Of a stretch of 64,000 nt of DNA, positions 11,561 through 25,236 are shown one piece after another (position 1 is the stretch's first letter; every line of letters starts with the position of its first letter). Source of the stretch: Rotaria socialis (Eukaryota; Rotifera; Eurotatoria; Philodinida; Philodinidae). Location of the stretch: the NCBI GenBank assembly GCA_905331475.1, contig CAJNYU010002160.1:1-64000 (forward strand), in the 5' to 3' direction. A program made the translations under genes and the position numbers. The notes under the pieces were generated by a model that was not told the DNA's origin, searched no databases, and saw only the letters and a program-made list of their open reading frames with translations.

Positions 11561-14500
11561 TTAAAAATTCGATAAAAGACCATCGAATCCATTTAATGTT
11601 CGTGTAATTAACCGGAAATGTTGTTTTAATCTTGACCAATATAATTGTGATGCATCACATAATTGCGTTTGTGGATCAGTAGGTATGCCGAATAGAAGAT
11701 TTGATAATAATGGAAATGGTACAGCGGTATTTGTTAGACCAAAAGCTGGTCCAATCAGAACATGTCTATACATAAAATAGTTCATTTCTCCTGTTGTACA
11801 TAATAAAGTAAAAATAGTTCTTACTTATATGTATTATCTGCTGTATTTGTTCGACGTAATTGGTCATCATTAATAAATAAACGTTCAAATTCAATAAGTT
11901 TTTCATTGAATATTTGAAAACTGAAATAACTTTAAGATTAGAAAAAGATGACATTTTTTTTCTTCTGCATCTATCTCAAATATCTTAGTTTTCATACTTA
12001 TTCTTAGGTATTTGATCAATATTCGATTGAATTTGTCGCATCACTTTTGTTAATTGACTTATTATTTTCGTCATTTCATCTAAAATTGTTTTTATTAATA
12101 CTAAAATCTACATATAACAACTGTCTTACTAGAATCACCGAGATGTGAGCCTAACGCTTGGTATGCTCTATCATAGTGAGCAAGATAATCAATTGTTTGC
12201 ATATCAATTGAGTCAGCATAATTGGTTAAATCAAATGGTATTAATGGTTCATCAACAAGTTGACGAATTATTTCAGATACGAATTGTGCATAAGCAACAA
12301 TAACCTTTTTGTAAAATAAAAAAAAAGTAAATTCAATTTGCAAAAATAAAGAAGAAAAACATACGTCTGGTTCGATTTCATGACTAAAAACAGGTGGAGA
12401 GTTTTGCAAATAGAATGTATCCTTGGTCAATGCCTAGAAAAACACAATTCAAAATAGTTTTCGTTTCGATCATTATGAAAACATCTATCATCGAGTAGCA
12501 AAACACAAAGAAATTCACTATTATAAATAGTCGAAATACTTTAAATTCTATGCAGTACTAATCAAAATAAATGCATATATAAAATGAAGGGAAAAAGACT
12601 GCTATTTAAAAGAAAACATTGTGTGTGCAATCATGCAAAGAAAAATTTTACTGGAAACTTCTAAATATGCAAAGTATATTAGTGAATAAGAAAGAACAAA
12701 AAGAAAAAAGAAGGAGAAGAATGAGAGGTAAATCCTGTTTCATTGAAGCATATCGACAAAGAAAAGATATATGTCGTTACATTAGCATGCTGCATGAGCA
12801 TACTATTATATATTTGGAATGAGAAAACAAGGACGTTATTATTATTTTACCTAAATAATAAATTATAACTTTCATGCATGAATCATCTTATGAATTCTTA
12901 AAGAAAAATCGAAGGTTATATTCTTATTTTCAATAACTCTATTGAAACTAACTTTTTCTTTGCAAGAGATAAATGTATGATACCTGTTCATCAGTCATTT
13001 CAATAAGTAATGATGGAATTCCGTGTTCCAACAGAAATAATGCTGCTGCTGAATCGATATCAATCATTTGAATGATACTGGAGGTTTTATTTGATCCAAT
13101 TCTATTGTTACTAGCTCTCATCCATTCATCAAATAATTTATGTGGTTCGCATTCCGTTTGTTCTTTATGTTCATTCGTTTCCACGTGATTTTCATGTTCT
13201 TCATGACGTCTTCTTCTATGAACATGAGAATGAGATTCAATTGTTGGCTTTCGACGATGATGACATGTATGATTATGAATAAGTGGACTAACAACAACAT
13301 CGGCAGCACGTTGAGCAATTCGTTGTAGTAATGGTGAACCATGTAAATTGAGTGTTGAATTTCCAATAATACCATTTCCAAGATCAATATATGCAATTAA
13401 ATTTCTATCAATCAGACGATAGTTATCTGAAATCCAACGACGAACTAAATATTAAAACGAAATTTATTTCAATTGAAATATTGATTTTCTTTTCTCACTT
13501 GTATAACGATCATATGATAAACCTGACCAAGCACAAAATAAGATTGATCGTCTAAAATAGATAGAATTTAGATATACAACCTATCGTTTTCATTAGATAA
13601 TAAGTATTTTTGTATTCGTCATTTGTTTTCACAAATATTTTTCATATTATAAATAAAATTTCGTATTGAAGATCGAATAGATATATTCTGAATAATTCTT
13701 ATACTATTCTTTCATTTCAAAAGGTCTATAATCTTGACAACATAATTCTGAATAATTTTTTCAAAGCAAATATCTAGATGATGTTGAATTACTTTAAATG
13801 TAGTATAATATTATCTATAGTACATAACTTGCTAGCCTAATGTTATAGACAAGCTTATTAATAAACGATTATTGTACTCGTGAAAGTCTATTCTCTAATA
13901 AATAATTGTCTTCATGCTATTACAGTAGTTTTGAATGTATCGTGTTCTTTTAATGCTCATGTTGATTGTTTTCTAATCTTTGCATTTTCGAACCATAGAT
14001 AATTTGTAATCAATACAATACTTAACTATTTAGGATGTCCTTATAAATGAATTGCAGCAAGATTAAATCCGTGATATAGACATATATTTTTAGTGATATT
14101 AGTCTGAGCTGGACTGTATCACTAAAATTTGTATTTCATTCTGTATGAACTTAAAGAAGAGAAATTATTCTCGACTTATGAAGATTTTCAGGCTAGTATG
14201 ATTTTTGATTATAACGTAGTAGCATAGTTTTGCTTATTCTCAGAATTGTGAAATCCTACGTGCGTCATAAAATATTAACATTGCTGTTTATGAAACATTA
14301 TCAGACGAACTCAAAAGCAACTATTTTAAGAAGAAATCCAAGCTCAAAAAGATTCTTTCTTTGTAATCATAAAAACATGATTAATATAGAAATGATTTGG
14401 CCTAATTCGATTCTCATAAAAATTCTGGCCTCCGATTGCACTTCTTTAAAAATATAGGAATCCTTAGAGGATCAAGGTTGTCAAAAAAAAAGGATTTTCG

Positions 14501-16659
14501 ATAAAAAATGGCAAAAATATAGGATGTTTTATACATAGTTTCTGCTGAATTGTTTTGCTGTTTTTTAACTGCTCTGCTCGAGAATCGTTTTAATGAAGTT
14601 GTTATCAACAGTTCAACCGTAGCCAAGATCCTTATGTAATTTTTTCTACTGAAATAAGTCGCTAATGCAAGGATCATGATAAAAGTTTTTCACAAATCGA
14701 TAAATAACAATAAAGTAGATCATAAGCTTTAAAAAAACAAATGCTATTTCTCATAATAAAAAGAGACATTTCAGATTACGGACATGAGTTCCCAAAAAAA
14801 TCTCAACCTAATTTTATTGTTCTGATAATCAGCATTCATCGCTTATTATTTGCCACAAGTTTATTTTGTATTTTATCATAACTCAATTTTTTCTGGTAAT
14901 AAATAAGTGTCAATACATATATACAGGATGGCGTAAAATTTCACGGGCTTTCAGAATATGTCGTTACTTTTTAAAAAATATGTTCTTTTGGTAACAATAT
15001 CCTCAAAATACAGACTGAAACTTATGTTTTCCAGGGGTATATATATAAATATATACAGCTTTTATACCTAACTAAAACTTCATTAAAAACCTGAAACTAG
15101 TACACGACCGATAAAATATAGGGAAAATAAGAATTTTTAGGAAAATATAGCACAAAAATAAGACGTTTTTGAAAATATAGGAATTATAGGAAATATAGGT
15201 CGAATCGCAACCCAGATAATGATACAAACATATAATAAAAACAAACCTTGGACGCCATCCATTTTTTATTTCACTGCCGTAAGCATGAATAATTTCATCA
15301 ATAACTTTTTCTTGTTGCTTTCTACCAAGTTGATATCCAATCATAATAAAATGATCAACATCAATAATACCACGAATATAACCAAGAACCAATGGCAAAT
15401 GCACGGGTACTTCTTCCATAAATGTTGTTAAATGAAGTTTTGTTTTCCGAAGTTCTCCACCTAATTTGAGTGAACTTGGTTTATTATGCCATTGAGATGG
15501 ACATGGTAACCATGGATTTGAATCAAATGAAAATATTTTGTCGACATCTGAATATGAAAGAATCAAAACAGATATTTGTTGATCGTCATCATTGGAAATA
15601 CCATCGAGAAAATTTTCTCGTTCTATAAAAAAAAAACGATATTTTTGCAAGATCTAATTTAATTTAATTTAATTTACGTTTCTCTGTTGATAATCTTCCC
15701 CATTCTTCGGAAAATGAGTGTCGGTCATTGGTTATTGTCATATTTTGGTTTGTTTGATCATCATTATTACTATCATCGTCATCAAATAAAACAAGTCCAG
15801 CAAATCCATAATGTATTGCTTGATGAATTTGTTTTGTTTGCGAAATAATTGTCAACTTTCTACGCATAAAAACAATGGCATGATTATTATTTTCAAAATT
15901 GATTTGATTCTTATTAATTAAATAAGCGAAATCTTCTTGGCGACCATAATTAGCATAATAAATATAACTTGCCATTACTTTTCCTGATTTAATTAATGAT
16001 GAGAATGATAAATAATCGTTGGTGGTTAAAACATTAAATTTTTCAATTTCTTGATCATTTTTTCGATCAAGCAATTGGATACCACTCCATTGTACGGATG
16101 GAGCATATTTTGAAAGAGTTAAGTCATATGAAAGTTTATTTACACGATTAAATATACTTGATAGAGATTTCCAATTTAATTCTAATTTATTTGCAGCATC
16201 ACTTTCAGATTCAATGGAGCTAAAAATAAGAAATAAAATTGAAACAACATGAATTTTTCGTTTTACTAAATTTTACCGATTGAGATTGAGAAAATTTGTC
16301 TTTTTTAGTGATTGAAAAACTTTTGTTTGGATTGTTAGATCAATTTCTGTTAAACTAGGTGAATTATAGAGTGTTGCTGAGGATGATTCAGCATCTTGAG
16401 ACATCCGGTAAAGTAAAATTGCTACGCCAGTGAGACATCCGAGTATGAACGCGCATAATATAAGAATAAAAAATAAAATAGGATGAGTACTACTATTACT
16501 ACTAGTACGACCACGTTGATAAGTTTTTGGACGTTTGGAAACAATGGGATTATTGATTTGATTAGATGTTGTTGTTGAAGATTGACTTAATTCATTAGCA
16601 TCATCATCAGGCGATGCTAAAAGAAGAGCAGCTTTTTCTTCATTACCTAACTGACGCAT
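11561..16659 (-). CDS. Transferrin-receptor/PSMA-like type II membrane protein, inactive M28 fold
   Basis: Ten exons join in phase to 813 residues: 16277-16659, 15678-16219, 15247-15622, 13499-13551, 12984-13444, 12365-12433, 12130-12304, 11998-12079, 11825-11920, 11561-11765. An N-terminal cytoplasmic tail (about 60 residues) precedes one membrane helix (about 61-84), giving a type II topology. A protease-associated domain follows (YIYYANYGRQEDF matches YVNYARTEDF of PSMA), then an M28-like domain (NGWRPRRSILFCAW) and a TFR dimerisation domain (YKHVLIGPAF). The zinc and catalytic residues are lost: the GGHRDSW loop reads GYQLGRK and is shortened, WDAEE reads WSGLS, and the last His is absent. 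Only one Asp (AYIDLGN) remains. It is therefore most likely a non-enzymatic receptor, as in TFRC. A His/Arg-rich insert (HHRRKPTIESHSH) is unusual. The start chosen is the first ATG after a stretch without a good splice acceptor; an upstream exon is not excluded. Confidence 0.85.
14424..15215. repeat. TIR-like insertion enlarging intron 3 of the TFR-like gene
   Basis: Intron 3 (13552-15246, 1.7 kb) is about thirty times longer than most introns here. Within it, CTGGCCTCCGATTGCAC near 14424 and the complement of the right-hand end (CTGGGTTGCGATTCGAC) resemble each other. Both ends carry repeated AAATATAGGA motifs. I infer an old TIR element, but the TIRs are imperfect and no clear target duplication was found. 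Confidence 0.35.
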
Positions 16660-17212
16660 GATTCTCCTTGCATCAATATGATGACGCAGCAAAAGGTAAG
16701 GTAATGAAAGAAAACAATATTATTATTTATAGGATGTTGCTGAGACACATGTATGACGTATCTATACTTAAAACTGAATCCAATATATAATCTTTTTCTT
16801 TTGACTCTTTTCATGGAAAAATTAATTCATGACAGTTTTATTGAAAATATAGTAATAATTTACTTTTATGATTTTAAAATTTATCTTAGATGTCACTATC
16901 AATCAATCAACCTTTTCTTTTATCAGGTGCGACACTTGAAGCTATTTAGAACAAGATCTGTCACAATTTTCTCTAGAATACCATCAGTTAATTACTAATC
17001 AATTGTTACTTGAAATACAGCTATAATTGTATTGCATTAAAGTGACTTTCGTCAAAGCTTTATGTCTTCTATTAACCAATAAAAGGGATATAGTTTACAT
17101 GTGATACTGGACAGCTTTCGACAACTTTTGGTTAATTATTTTTTTCTGGCACGGATCGCGTGCAGATGTCAAATATGTATACCAATGGCATATATGAAAA
17201 TCACATTTTAAC

Positions 17213-17572
17213 TAGAGGTGTCCGCCGTACGGCTGAGCCACCGCTGTGAAAAAATAAGTTTAGCCGTTGCGCCGCTGCAAGAGATAAAAAATTTTGATAG
17301 CGTCATCCGCCGCTGCTGACATCAATACATATGCGATCGAATCGAACATTTTTCTTTTAATTTTCATCAGTAAATTTTTAACTTAGCCGCCGCCGTCGTC
17401 ATATCAGGACTTGTAAATATCAACCGGCGCCGGTGCTGTGGAAAAAATTTTAAGAACTTGTTTCAGCCGCCGCTGAAGACATTACTCAGTCAAATAACGA
17501 GCCGCTGGAAATCTTCAAAGCTTGAAAATTGTTGCCCACCGTCGCCGTTCAACCCTTCGGCTGACACCTCTA
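17213..17572. mobile_element. hAT-type MITE filled with GCCGC motifs
   Basis: This 360-bp element is strikingly GC-richer than its surroundings. Left end TAGAGGTGTCCGCCG and complement of the right end TAGAGGTGTCAGCCG match at 14 of 15 positions and fit the hAT start YARNG. Inside, variants of GCCGCCGCTG recur about ten times, separated by AT-rich spacers. The flanks ATTTTAAC and CATATAAC agree at five of eight positions and could be a worn 8-bp target duplication. It has no coding capacity. A small open frame in it comes from the repeated motif. Confidence 0.7.
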
Positions 17573-18288
17573 CATATAACATTAACTCATGTCGCTTTAG
17601 CTGTTTTCGAGAAAAAAGAATCTTTTATTTCGCACATTTGAAAATTTTTTTTTCTAGAATCTTTTTGTTATATTGCGCCATGTAAAACAAGATAGTTATG
17701 GTATCGTATTAAACGTTTTATACGAGAAAATTTCATATGCAATCGATTTATTTATTTAGGTGACATGAATGATTTTCAAAAAGATTTTGTCAATGTATAG
17801 TCATATCCTGTTTGATAGAATACGATAAAGATTTAACTGTCAAGCTTTGTTTTAGGGTTCAGATTATTAGATAAAAAGTATTGAACGTACGTTTTACAGA
17901 TAAATTATAATATCGTTTTAATAATGAAGATTCGACTGATAATTGTAGAGATTCATGTGATTAGTATTAGTCTCTGAATTGAAACATCTATTTTATCATT
18001 GCATACAACCCAACTCATTATTATGTGACACAATCAAAGAATTTCAAGAATATAATCAATCGTTCTTGAATTTTACTTTGACTATTGAATAAAAACGCTT
18101 GAATATCGGCGAAAGATCTAAAGTTCAACGATCATCACTTTAGAATTGCATGATTGACATGAGAAAAATGGACCGAATATAGACAGCAAAAGCATGGAGT
18201 AGCAAGCAAAAAGATTGTTTGTGGAATATGATTTAATTAATTTCTATCATATCTCTACTTTATCATAATTTATTATTATTTGACTGAT

Positions 18289-18308
18289 TATATATATATA
18301 TATATATT
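18289..18308. repeat. (TA)n microsatellite
   Basis: About ten uninterrupted TA units lie just downstream of the stop of the coiled-coil gene (minus strand), probably in or near its 3' UTR. Confidence 0.8.
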
Positions 18309-18318
18309 TAAATAATAT

Positions 18319-21300
18319 TTATATTTGTATGAGTTGTTCCGCATCAGAGGGAGTAGTTGACAAAGAAGAAGCTGAAGTTTCACTTATGCCAAGTCCAGCA
18401 TCTTCATCATCATGATCTTCTTCGTCTTCGTCTTCTGAACTAAACATTTTCGATGTTAAATCTGATATTTGATCTAGTTCAGGGCCACTTTCATTGTTAT
18501 TAAGATTATTATCATCAAAACATTGCTGATTACGTGCTGCTGCTGCTACTACTGTTGCTTTAGTAGTTGTGGCCACATCGATTGTTTGAGGAACATTTAA
18601 TGATGGCAAACTATTATATAAAGTTAATTGTTTTCGTTGTTGATAAATGAGTGATGTCGATGGCGAAGATGACGTTAATATTGACTCGGCATCACAAATA
18701 GTTGATGATGAACAAGGGGTATGATTTGTCAGGTCAAATGTTGGACTTTGATTTTGCCGTAGTTTTGAAAGAGCTGTTGCATCGTTGAGAACAGTTGGAG
18801 TGACGAAAAGTGATTTTGGTCGCAATTTATCTGTTACAGTAATGAGTGTTGCATGTGCTCTAGTTGTGCCTGGTGAAGGTGGTGGAGGTACTGGTGCTTT
18901 GTGAGGTGTTTCCAAGAAGCAAACAGATGAGTTGACAATTGATGGGACAGCTTTTCTTGGAGTTATATGTGTTTGATTATATGTACTATGAGTAGAAAAA
19001 CAAATATACTTTTTACAATTAGACTTGAAAGAAAAACATTTTCTTAAACATCTATTTCAATTTAAGGAAAATTATTTTATAAGATTAGTTTTGTTTTAAT
19101 TAACTCATTTTAAGTATAATCTTTTTTAAAATGTGCGAAGTTTTCCATGTGCGTAAATCAAATTTTTGCATCGGTTTCAGAATCAAATGATTCTATGTAA
19201 GTGTAATATAGCAACTAGAAACTGATGCGAAATCAAACAATTCACGTCAGAACAAATAATAATTTATTAGATTTGCTTTTGCAAATATGCTAATGAATTA
19301 TAATTTTAGTGAATAAATATTTGATCGCACTTTAGCATTATTTTCGTAAACATAAGACAAAAAAGTTTTCTTCTTACCTTGACGGTAGTCCAGAATGCTG
19401 TTGGTCAAGAATAATATGATTTAAAAATCGTTTAACTTTATCTTCTACTATGGATTTTTTATCTAGATCATGTAAAAGGTGTTGAGCTGATTGCTTTAAA
19501 TCACTAAAAAGAAAAAGTAAAGAAAACCGATGTTTTTCTTTTTATTTATGAACAAATTCTTTATGTCTTCCATACTTGAATTGTTGTTTATATAGTATAA
19601 TTTGTTGTTTTTGTTCACCATAAGATAACTCAAGTGTATGATTTCGATTAAACAATGTAGCAAGATCATCATAGACATGATATAACTTTTGTTTTAATAA
19701 TAAAATTTCTTCGCGAAGAAGAAAACGATTATCAGTTGAAACCCATCCTGTATGTTCAGCAAGGGAACGAAGATTCTATTGTCATAGAAATATTATTTTT
19801 TCTTTAAAAATAAAATTCATTAATTGAAATCTTTACTTGTTGAGCCGATCGTTGTATTAGACGAGCATTGTTACGCTCTAAACTCTCTATTTTTTCTTGT
19901 AATAAATCACATTGCATTTTTAATTCTTGATTTTTTACTAATAATTGAGAACACTGATATTGATTTGTATCATGGTTTTTCCGTACATGAATATCTATAA
20001 TAAAAAAAAGAACAGATTAATATTAAAGGAAAGAAAAAATGAGTAGAAATCAACGGACATGTTTCATCATTGTGACGAGTATCGAATTCACGCAAATGAA
20101 CATTAGTGGTTTTTAATTGTCTAAAAAAACAGTACAATTATTGAAAAGGATTTATCACTTATAAAATTACTTTCGTAGTTCGAAGATTTCGTTTCTCAAC
20201 GGTTCTAATGACAATTGAAATTGGATATCATCTTTAGCATAGGAAAGTGCGGATGAAAGTGAACTTTCAAGCTCATTCCATAAACGATAACACTCTGGAT
20301 CTAAATAGAAAAATTAATTAAGAAGAAATTTTGTTTTTATGACAGAATTTTTACCATTGACTGTATTAGTATTTCTTGCTCGAATTAGTTTGGAAATAGT
20401 TCGAATACGTATTAGATGGATAACGAATTGCTCAATAATAAAATGTGTCTGTTGCTTATGCATAAAATTAGATAAGGGTAAATCTCCACACGATGAACTT
20501 CGTATAAGTTCTTGTTGGTTTTTTGTAAGACGACGGCGACGTCGATTTGGTGATAAAGGAGATTTTTGTCGAAATTTATTATTTATTGATGGAGAATTTT
20601 TTATTGGTGTTGTAGTACGATGATGAATATTTTGAGTTGTAGATGAAGATGGAGAGCGCGTTTGATGTTTACGAGATTTAGTTGAACTTACACGACTTTT
20701 TAATAATGACTGGTCCTAAACACAGAGTAAGATTCTGTGAAGCTTTTCATCGCAACAGAACAAAGTAAATGTGAGGTATTATTAATATAGAAAAGCTAAC
20801 TTCTGTCAGATGCATTATCTGATTCAAGAAAGAATGAGTCTTTTTCTTCTATTGAAATTTATGATCCTCATAAATCTTCTATAAGACATTCTCAACGAAA
20901 TATTTATTCGTAAGAAACAAACCTCAGTAGTTGTTGTTGTTCCTGTTGATGATAATAAAGATTTAGTCGGTGAGTATGAAGATCGACGTTCTTCAAGTTC
21001 AGTGCTACTACTAATATCTGAAAATAGAATTTAATAGTCATTGTGCATTTCTATTGTGTCACAACTAAATAAGTATACTTGTTTTAATGAAAGACGTCTT
21101 TGAAACAATTGGTTTAGCATTTTGTTTTTTTATGCGCGTGTGTATTTGAGGTTGTTGTTGATTTTTTCGATATGTTTCACCAATAATGGATGATTTCGAA
21201 TTTCGACGTGATTCTTTATTTTATATGAATATTTTTCTTATGAGCTGAAATAAAACGAGTCGTGTCTCTTACCTTGAGCACTAAGTATATTACGTAAGAG

Positions 21301-21500
21301 TTCGGCACATTTATCAAATTCTTTATTAGTTCGATAAACAAGTGTTCTTGACATAGGTGGTTTGACTAGAGAATCAGGTGGTACTACTAGTTGGTGTTGT
21401 TGTATTAACACGGTGTCGTTCTGTGAGGAAATGAGTAGAAAAGAAAAAAATGTAGAGAAAATAATCTCTATTTCTCTTTTAAGCTCACGGAAGCCATCAT
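18319..21500 (-). CDS. Coiled-coil protein with acidic tail, function unknown
   Basis: Eleven exons join in phase to 697 residues: 21489-21500, 21273-21420, 21079-21213, 20923-21017, 20355-20715, 20171-20300, 20059-20120, 19837-19994, 19576-19775, 19378-19503, 18319-18985. The first exon codes only MMAS. The N-terminal third is Ser/Thr/Arg-rich and probably disordered, with a strongly basic patch (PNRRRRRLTKNQQEL) around residue 190. The middle has several predicted coiled-coil helices (LEPLRNEIFELRKQLK; ELKMQCDLLQEKIESLERN; LLREEILLLKQKLYHVYDDL). The C-terminal part is low-complexity, with PPPPSPG and an acidic run (SSEDEDEEDHDDEDAG). Such an arrangement is common in centrosomal and cytoskeletal proteins, but I cannot name the family. 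All eleven joins fit GT-AG and phase, so the model itself is firm even though the function is not. Confidence 0.75.
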
Positions 21501-24500
21501 TTCTATTTCCTGAATTTAGAATATAAATGGCGGTTTTAGTAAGTTAAAATCTACACTTTAAATTGATAAATAACGGATGAAAGAATAATATTCACGTTGA
21601 GTTTTTTTTATATTATTGTGACATTGATCAAGTAACATGATTCACTATTAGACCGCCTATGTGTATGTTTGCTCCTCTCGGGTTTATATAGACAGAAAAA
21701 GCAATCCTTCAAAATGCATTTTTTAACGGAAAAAAAATAGGCGAGTATGAATGAGAAGAAGTCGGAGAAGAATTTGAATGTTGCCTTGGAAGACGTATCG
21801 AGAATTGAGAAAACCATTACTAATTAGGTATCAAACGTTCTTATATTGTTCGACAAAGAAAAAAAAAAGAAGAAGACGCTTACTTTCATCTTACGATAAA
21901 CGACGGAGACAACAGCTGTTCTTTCTTTTTAGAATGACTGTACTGTTGTTGATTCAACGGGTAAATGAACTGCCATCAGCAACTTGAATTTGTTATTCTT
22001 GCAATGATGATGATTTAAGATATGTATGTGAGTATAGATGTAAACGTGAATGTATATATGTGTCTATAAGAAAGTGAAAGAAATTCTAGTCAAAATGAAA
22101 AAACACCCCATTTTTTTCTCGTCAGTCGATGTGGATGTCGATGTCGTCAAACATCTGAAAGAAAGAATTGGTAGGAAGAAGTAGAAAAAAACCGAAAGGT
22201 GAGATGTATGCTAAGAGCAACATATGGGTGAACAAACGGCTGTTGTTTATCATCTTTTTTTTTCTTTCTCTGTCATTTATGTCTAAACATTAAAGATAAA
22301 AATCTTCTAGCTCCGAAGAACATGCTTAAAAAATTATCAAAGAACTTGAATTTTTGAATTTTTTTCATTAAAACAAAAAATATGTATGAATAGCAAATTA
22401 TAATGGATGGTACTTGACGTTAATACAAATTCAAATCCAAAATATGAAAAGAAAGAAAAAGAGAAAGTCATCATGTTATTGGTACAATGTACTGTCAGCT
22501 AAGTAAAGAGAATTCTTTTTTAATGCTTTTAATTTAATAAATATCTCCAGGTAAGAAAGAAAAGTTTTCTACTTATCTCTAACAAATACTCAAGTTAAAA
22601 AACAGCAGCAAAAGAAAAAGAAAAAGAGAAAAAGTTAATTGCACATAAAGAAATCAATTCAATCGCTGCAAGAAAAGTAATGCTGTTAACATCTATATTT
22701 TTTTCTCTTGTCGATTTTAATTTCAAGTTAAAATCATGAAACAACGTTTTAAGAAAACATATCTAATCGTTCCGTGTATTCTTAAATGTTGTTATAGTAA
22801 CGCTAATAAAAAAGAACGATTTCAAACGGTGCTTCTAATTTACATATTCAATTTATTTTTTGTTAAACGTACCAAACATTTTAAAAATCAGACGTCTACG
22901 TTTGAAGATTGTTTGAAAAAGAATATTTTATTTCGATTCCGATTACATCAATGCATGAAATATTTATTCTTCAGATTAAAGTTGTTGGCCTAGTTTCTAT
23001 TTGTTTTTGTTACTTGTTACTCGTTAGAACTCTGATTGACATGAGAAAGATAAGAAGAAAATCGAACTAATTAATAAATGAATCTTTTGAGTGTAAAATA
23101 AACTTAAAACTAACAATATGATCAAATAGAAGAAGAATTTGTCGATGACTACTTTTTTGCTTATGATCATAAAGAATATTTGAATAAGACAAAAAGAAAT
23201 CGTATACTATGCGTAATAGTATTTAACTCCAATGATTTTATTACAAGTGTTTGGACGACAAAAAAAAGAGTTTGCAAACGGAGTAGGAATTCATTATTTT
23301 TTTTTCCACAATATTTTATCACATATTTATACAGCGTAGGAAGTTTTATAGAGACTTTGAGAGTATACGATTTATTATGAATTATTCTATTTGAACAGCT
23401 TTAATCAATATTTAATGGTTACCATGTATTTAATGACGAACATTTTTATTGAAACTCGTTTTTCTTCTTAAATAATTGTGTTTTACTTTCATTTTGTGAA
23501 AGAACAGTATGATCAATAGAAATTTCAACAGAGTTTTCTATGATTGTAAAACTCATTGCCACTAAACAACAATAGCTAAAATCAATAAATGGTCCTTCTT
23601 AATTGCTTTATAGTTTTATGCACGTCCAAAAACGATGTTATGTAGAAATCAGTTGATTTACAGTTTAAACTTTTTTCTATAGAAATGATGATTTTGATAG
23701 ATTTATTTTTATTTCATTTTTATTTAAAATACAATGGGGATGAATTCTTAAAGTTTTATTCACACGAGATTTATTTTTTGTTGTTGTACTCTTCATCTTT
23801 ATTTTAGTTTCTAGGTAACAATTGAAATACTTTTAACATTTAATTAGAGAATAAACTAGTGGCATAAAAAAGAAAAAGACAAAAATGCAAAAAAAGAAGA
23901 GAACAATATGACCTTCTTCCTTCATCTCATATAGCTTAGTATCAAACAGCGCAGACAAAGAAAAAAGGAATATATATATTTTTTTCAAACTCAATCTACT
24001 TGGTTAATAAAGTTTCTCTCAGTGTAGTTATGTTGAAAAGAACAATCAATTGCAACAATTGAATGTTTTTTGTGAATTTCATTTAGTTTACTTTTTTTCT
24101 TAGTCCAAGTAATACAATAACAGCAGTAATATTGATAGTACATATATCTTGCTTGGAAAATTCTATTTCAGCAATCAAATTAATTTTGAAAATAATATTT
24201 CGACGTTAATGAAATCGGTTATTTGAAAAATTTCTCGGATATTTTAGTCAATAAATTGTAAGGTATTTCAAAAGTGCATATTAATGTTTTCTTTCATTGG
24301 TAGAAATAACTCTTCAAAATGATGACCTTCAGTTCAAATACTTTAATGTATTATTTCAAAATATTCAAAGCGAAACAGTAAAAATTTCTAGATTTTCATG
24401 AACATTGCAACTCAATCTTTAGTTAATACTAGTTTTATTGCTAATTCAATTGAAATGAGAATCACTCTGCTTTAAAATGAAAATTTGACAGCGAGATCGT

Positions 24501-25099
24501 TTGTCAATCTTTGAAATCAAACTTCACATAAATTATTATGATCTCTTGACTATGATTTGTTGATACAATGTCTGAGGGTAAAAGAAACATTCAACCATAC
24601 AATAGAAATATTGAGATCTTTCATTGTATCTGATGTCTGTTGATAAATTTTAATTAATATTTTACTCTAAAAAGTAATAAATATGTGTTGAAGAATAAAC
24701 AAATCGTTGATTTATTTAATTTAATAAATAATCTTAACCTACATCTTCTCAAAATTTTCACCTCTAATTGTAACAACAATATATTTTAATGCCAATATAT
24801 TAATTAAAATCATCTTTCTGCGAAAAACTAACTGATTGAAGAAAGTAGTTTTTTGTGATGTCTGGCGTCTCGTTCTGCATAGAATAAAAAAAATTCTATT
24901 TTATGAAGTCTACTTTATAAATTTTTTGTTAAAAATTCTTCTGTCACAACTTCCAGGTAGATGAGAAATTCTAAAAATATAATGAAACACTCAAACAATT
25001 ACTACCGCTTGATCGCTTTCGAGTCTATTGAAAAACAATGACAAAAACAGCTACGTTCGCGATGAAGAATATATTAATACGCTTGAGAAAGGAGCATGT

Positions 25100-25236
25100 T
25101 GTGCTTGAAAAGCGCCCGAAGAATTTTTTTGCAATACTCTCAAGTATTTTTGTGATAAAAATCTATTCGTTTTTCTTCGCATAGTTGATGCCAAAAACAC
25201 TCTGAGTAAGCCTGTTGGGAGCTTTTCAAGCGCACA
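25100..25236. repeat. Short inverted repeat, MITE-like
   Basis: TGTGCTTGAAAAGCGCCCGA at 25100 is matched by the complement of 25216-25236 (TGTGCGCTTGAAAAGCTCCC), leaving a 96-nt loop. The total of 137 bp with ~20-bp arms fits a small non-autonomous DNA transposon. No target-site duplication was identified. Confidence 0.4.

Larger units (their letters stand above)
16660..18318. other. Intergenic between TFR-like and coiled-coil genes
   Basis: AT-rich sequence holding the upstream region of the TFR-like gene, the GCCGC-rich TIR element (17213-17572) and a short TA microsatellite near 18290. No gene was recognised. Confidence 0.6.
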
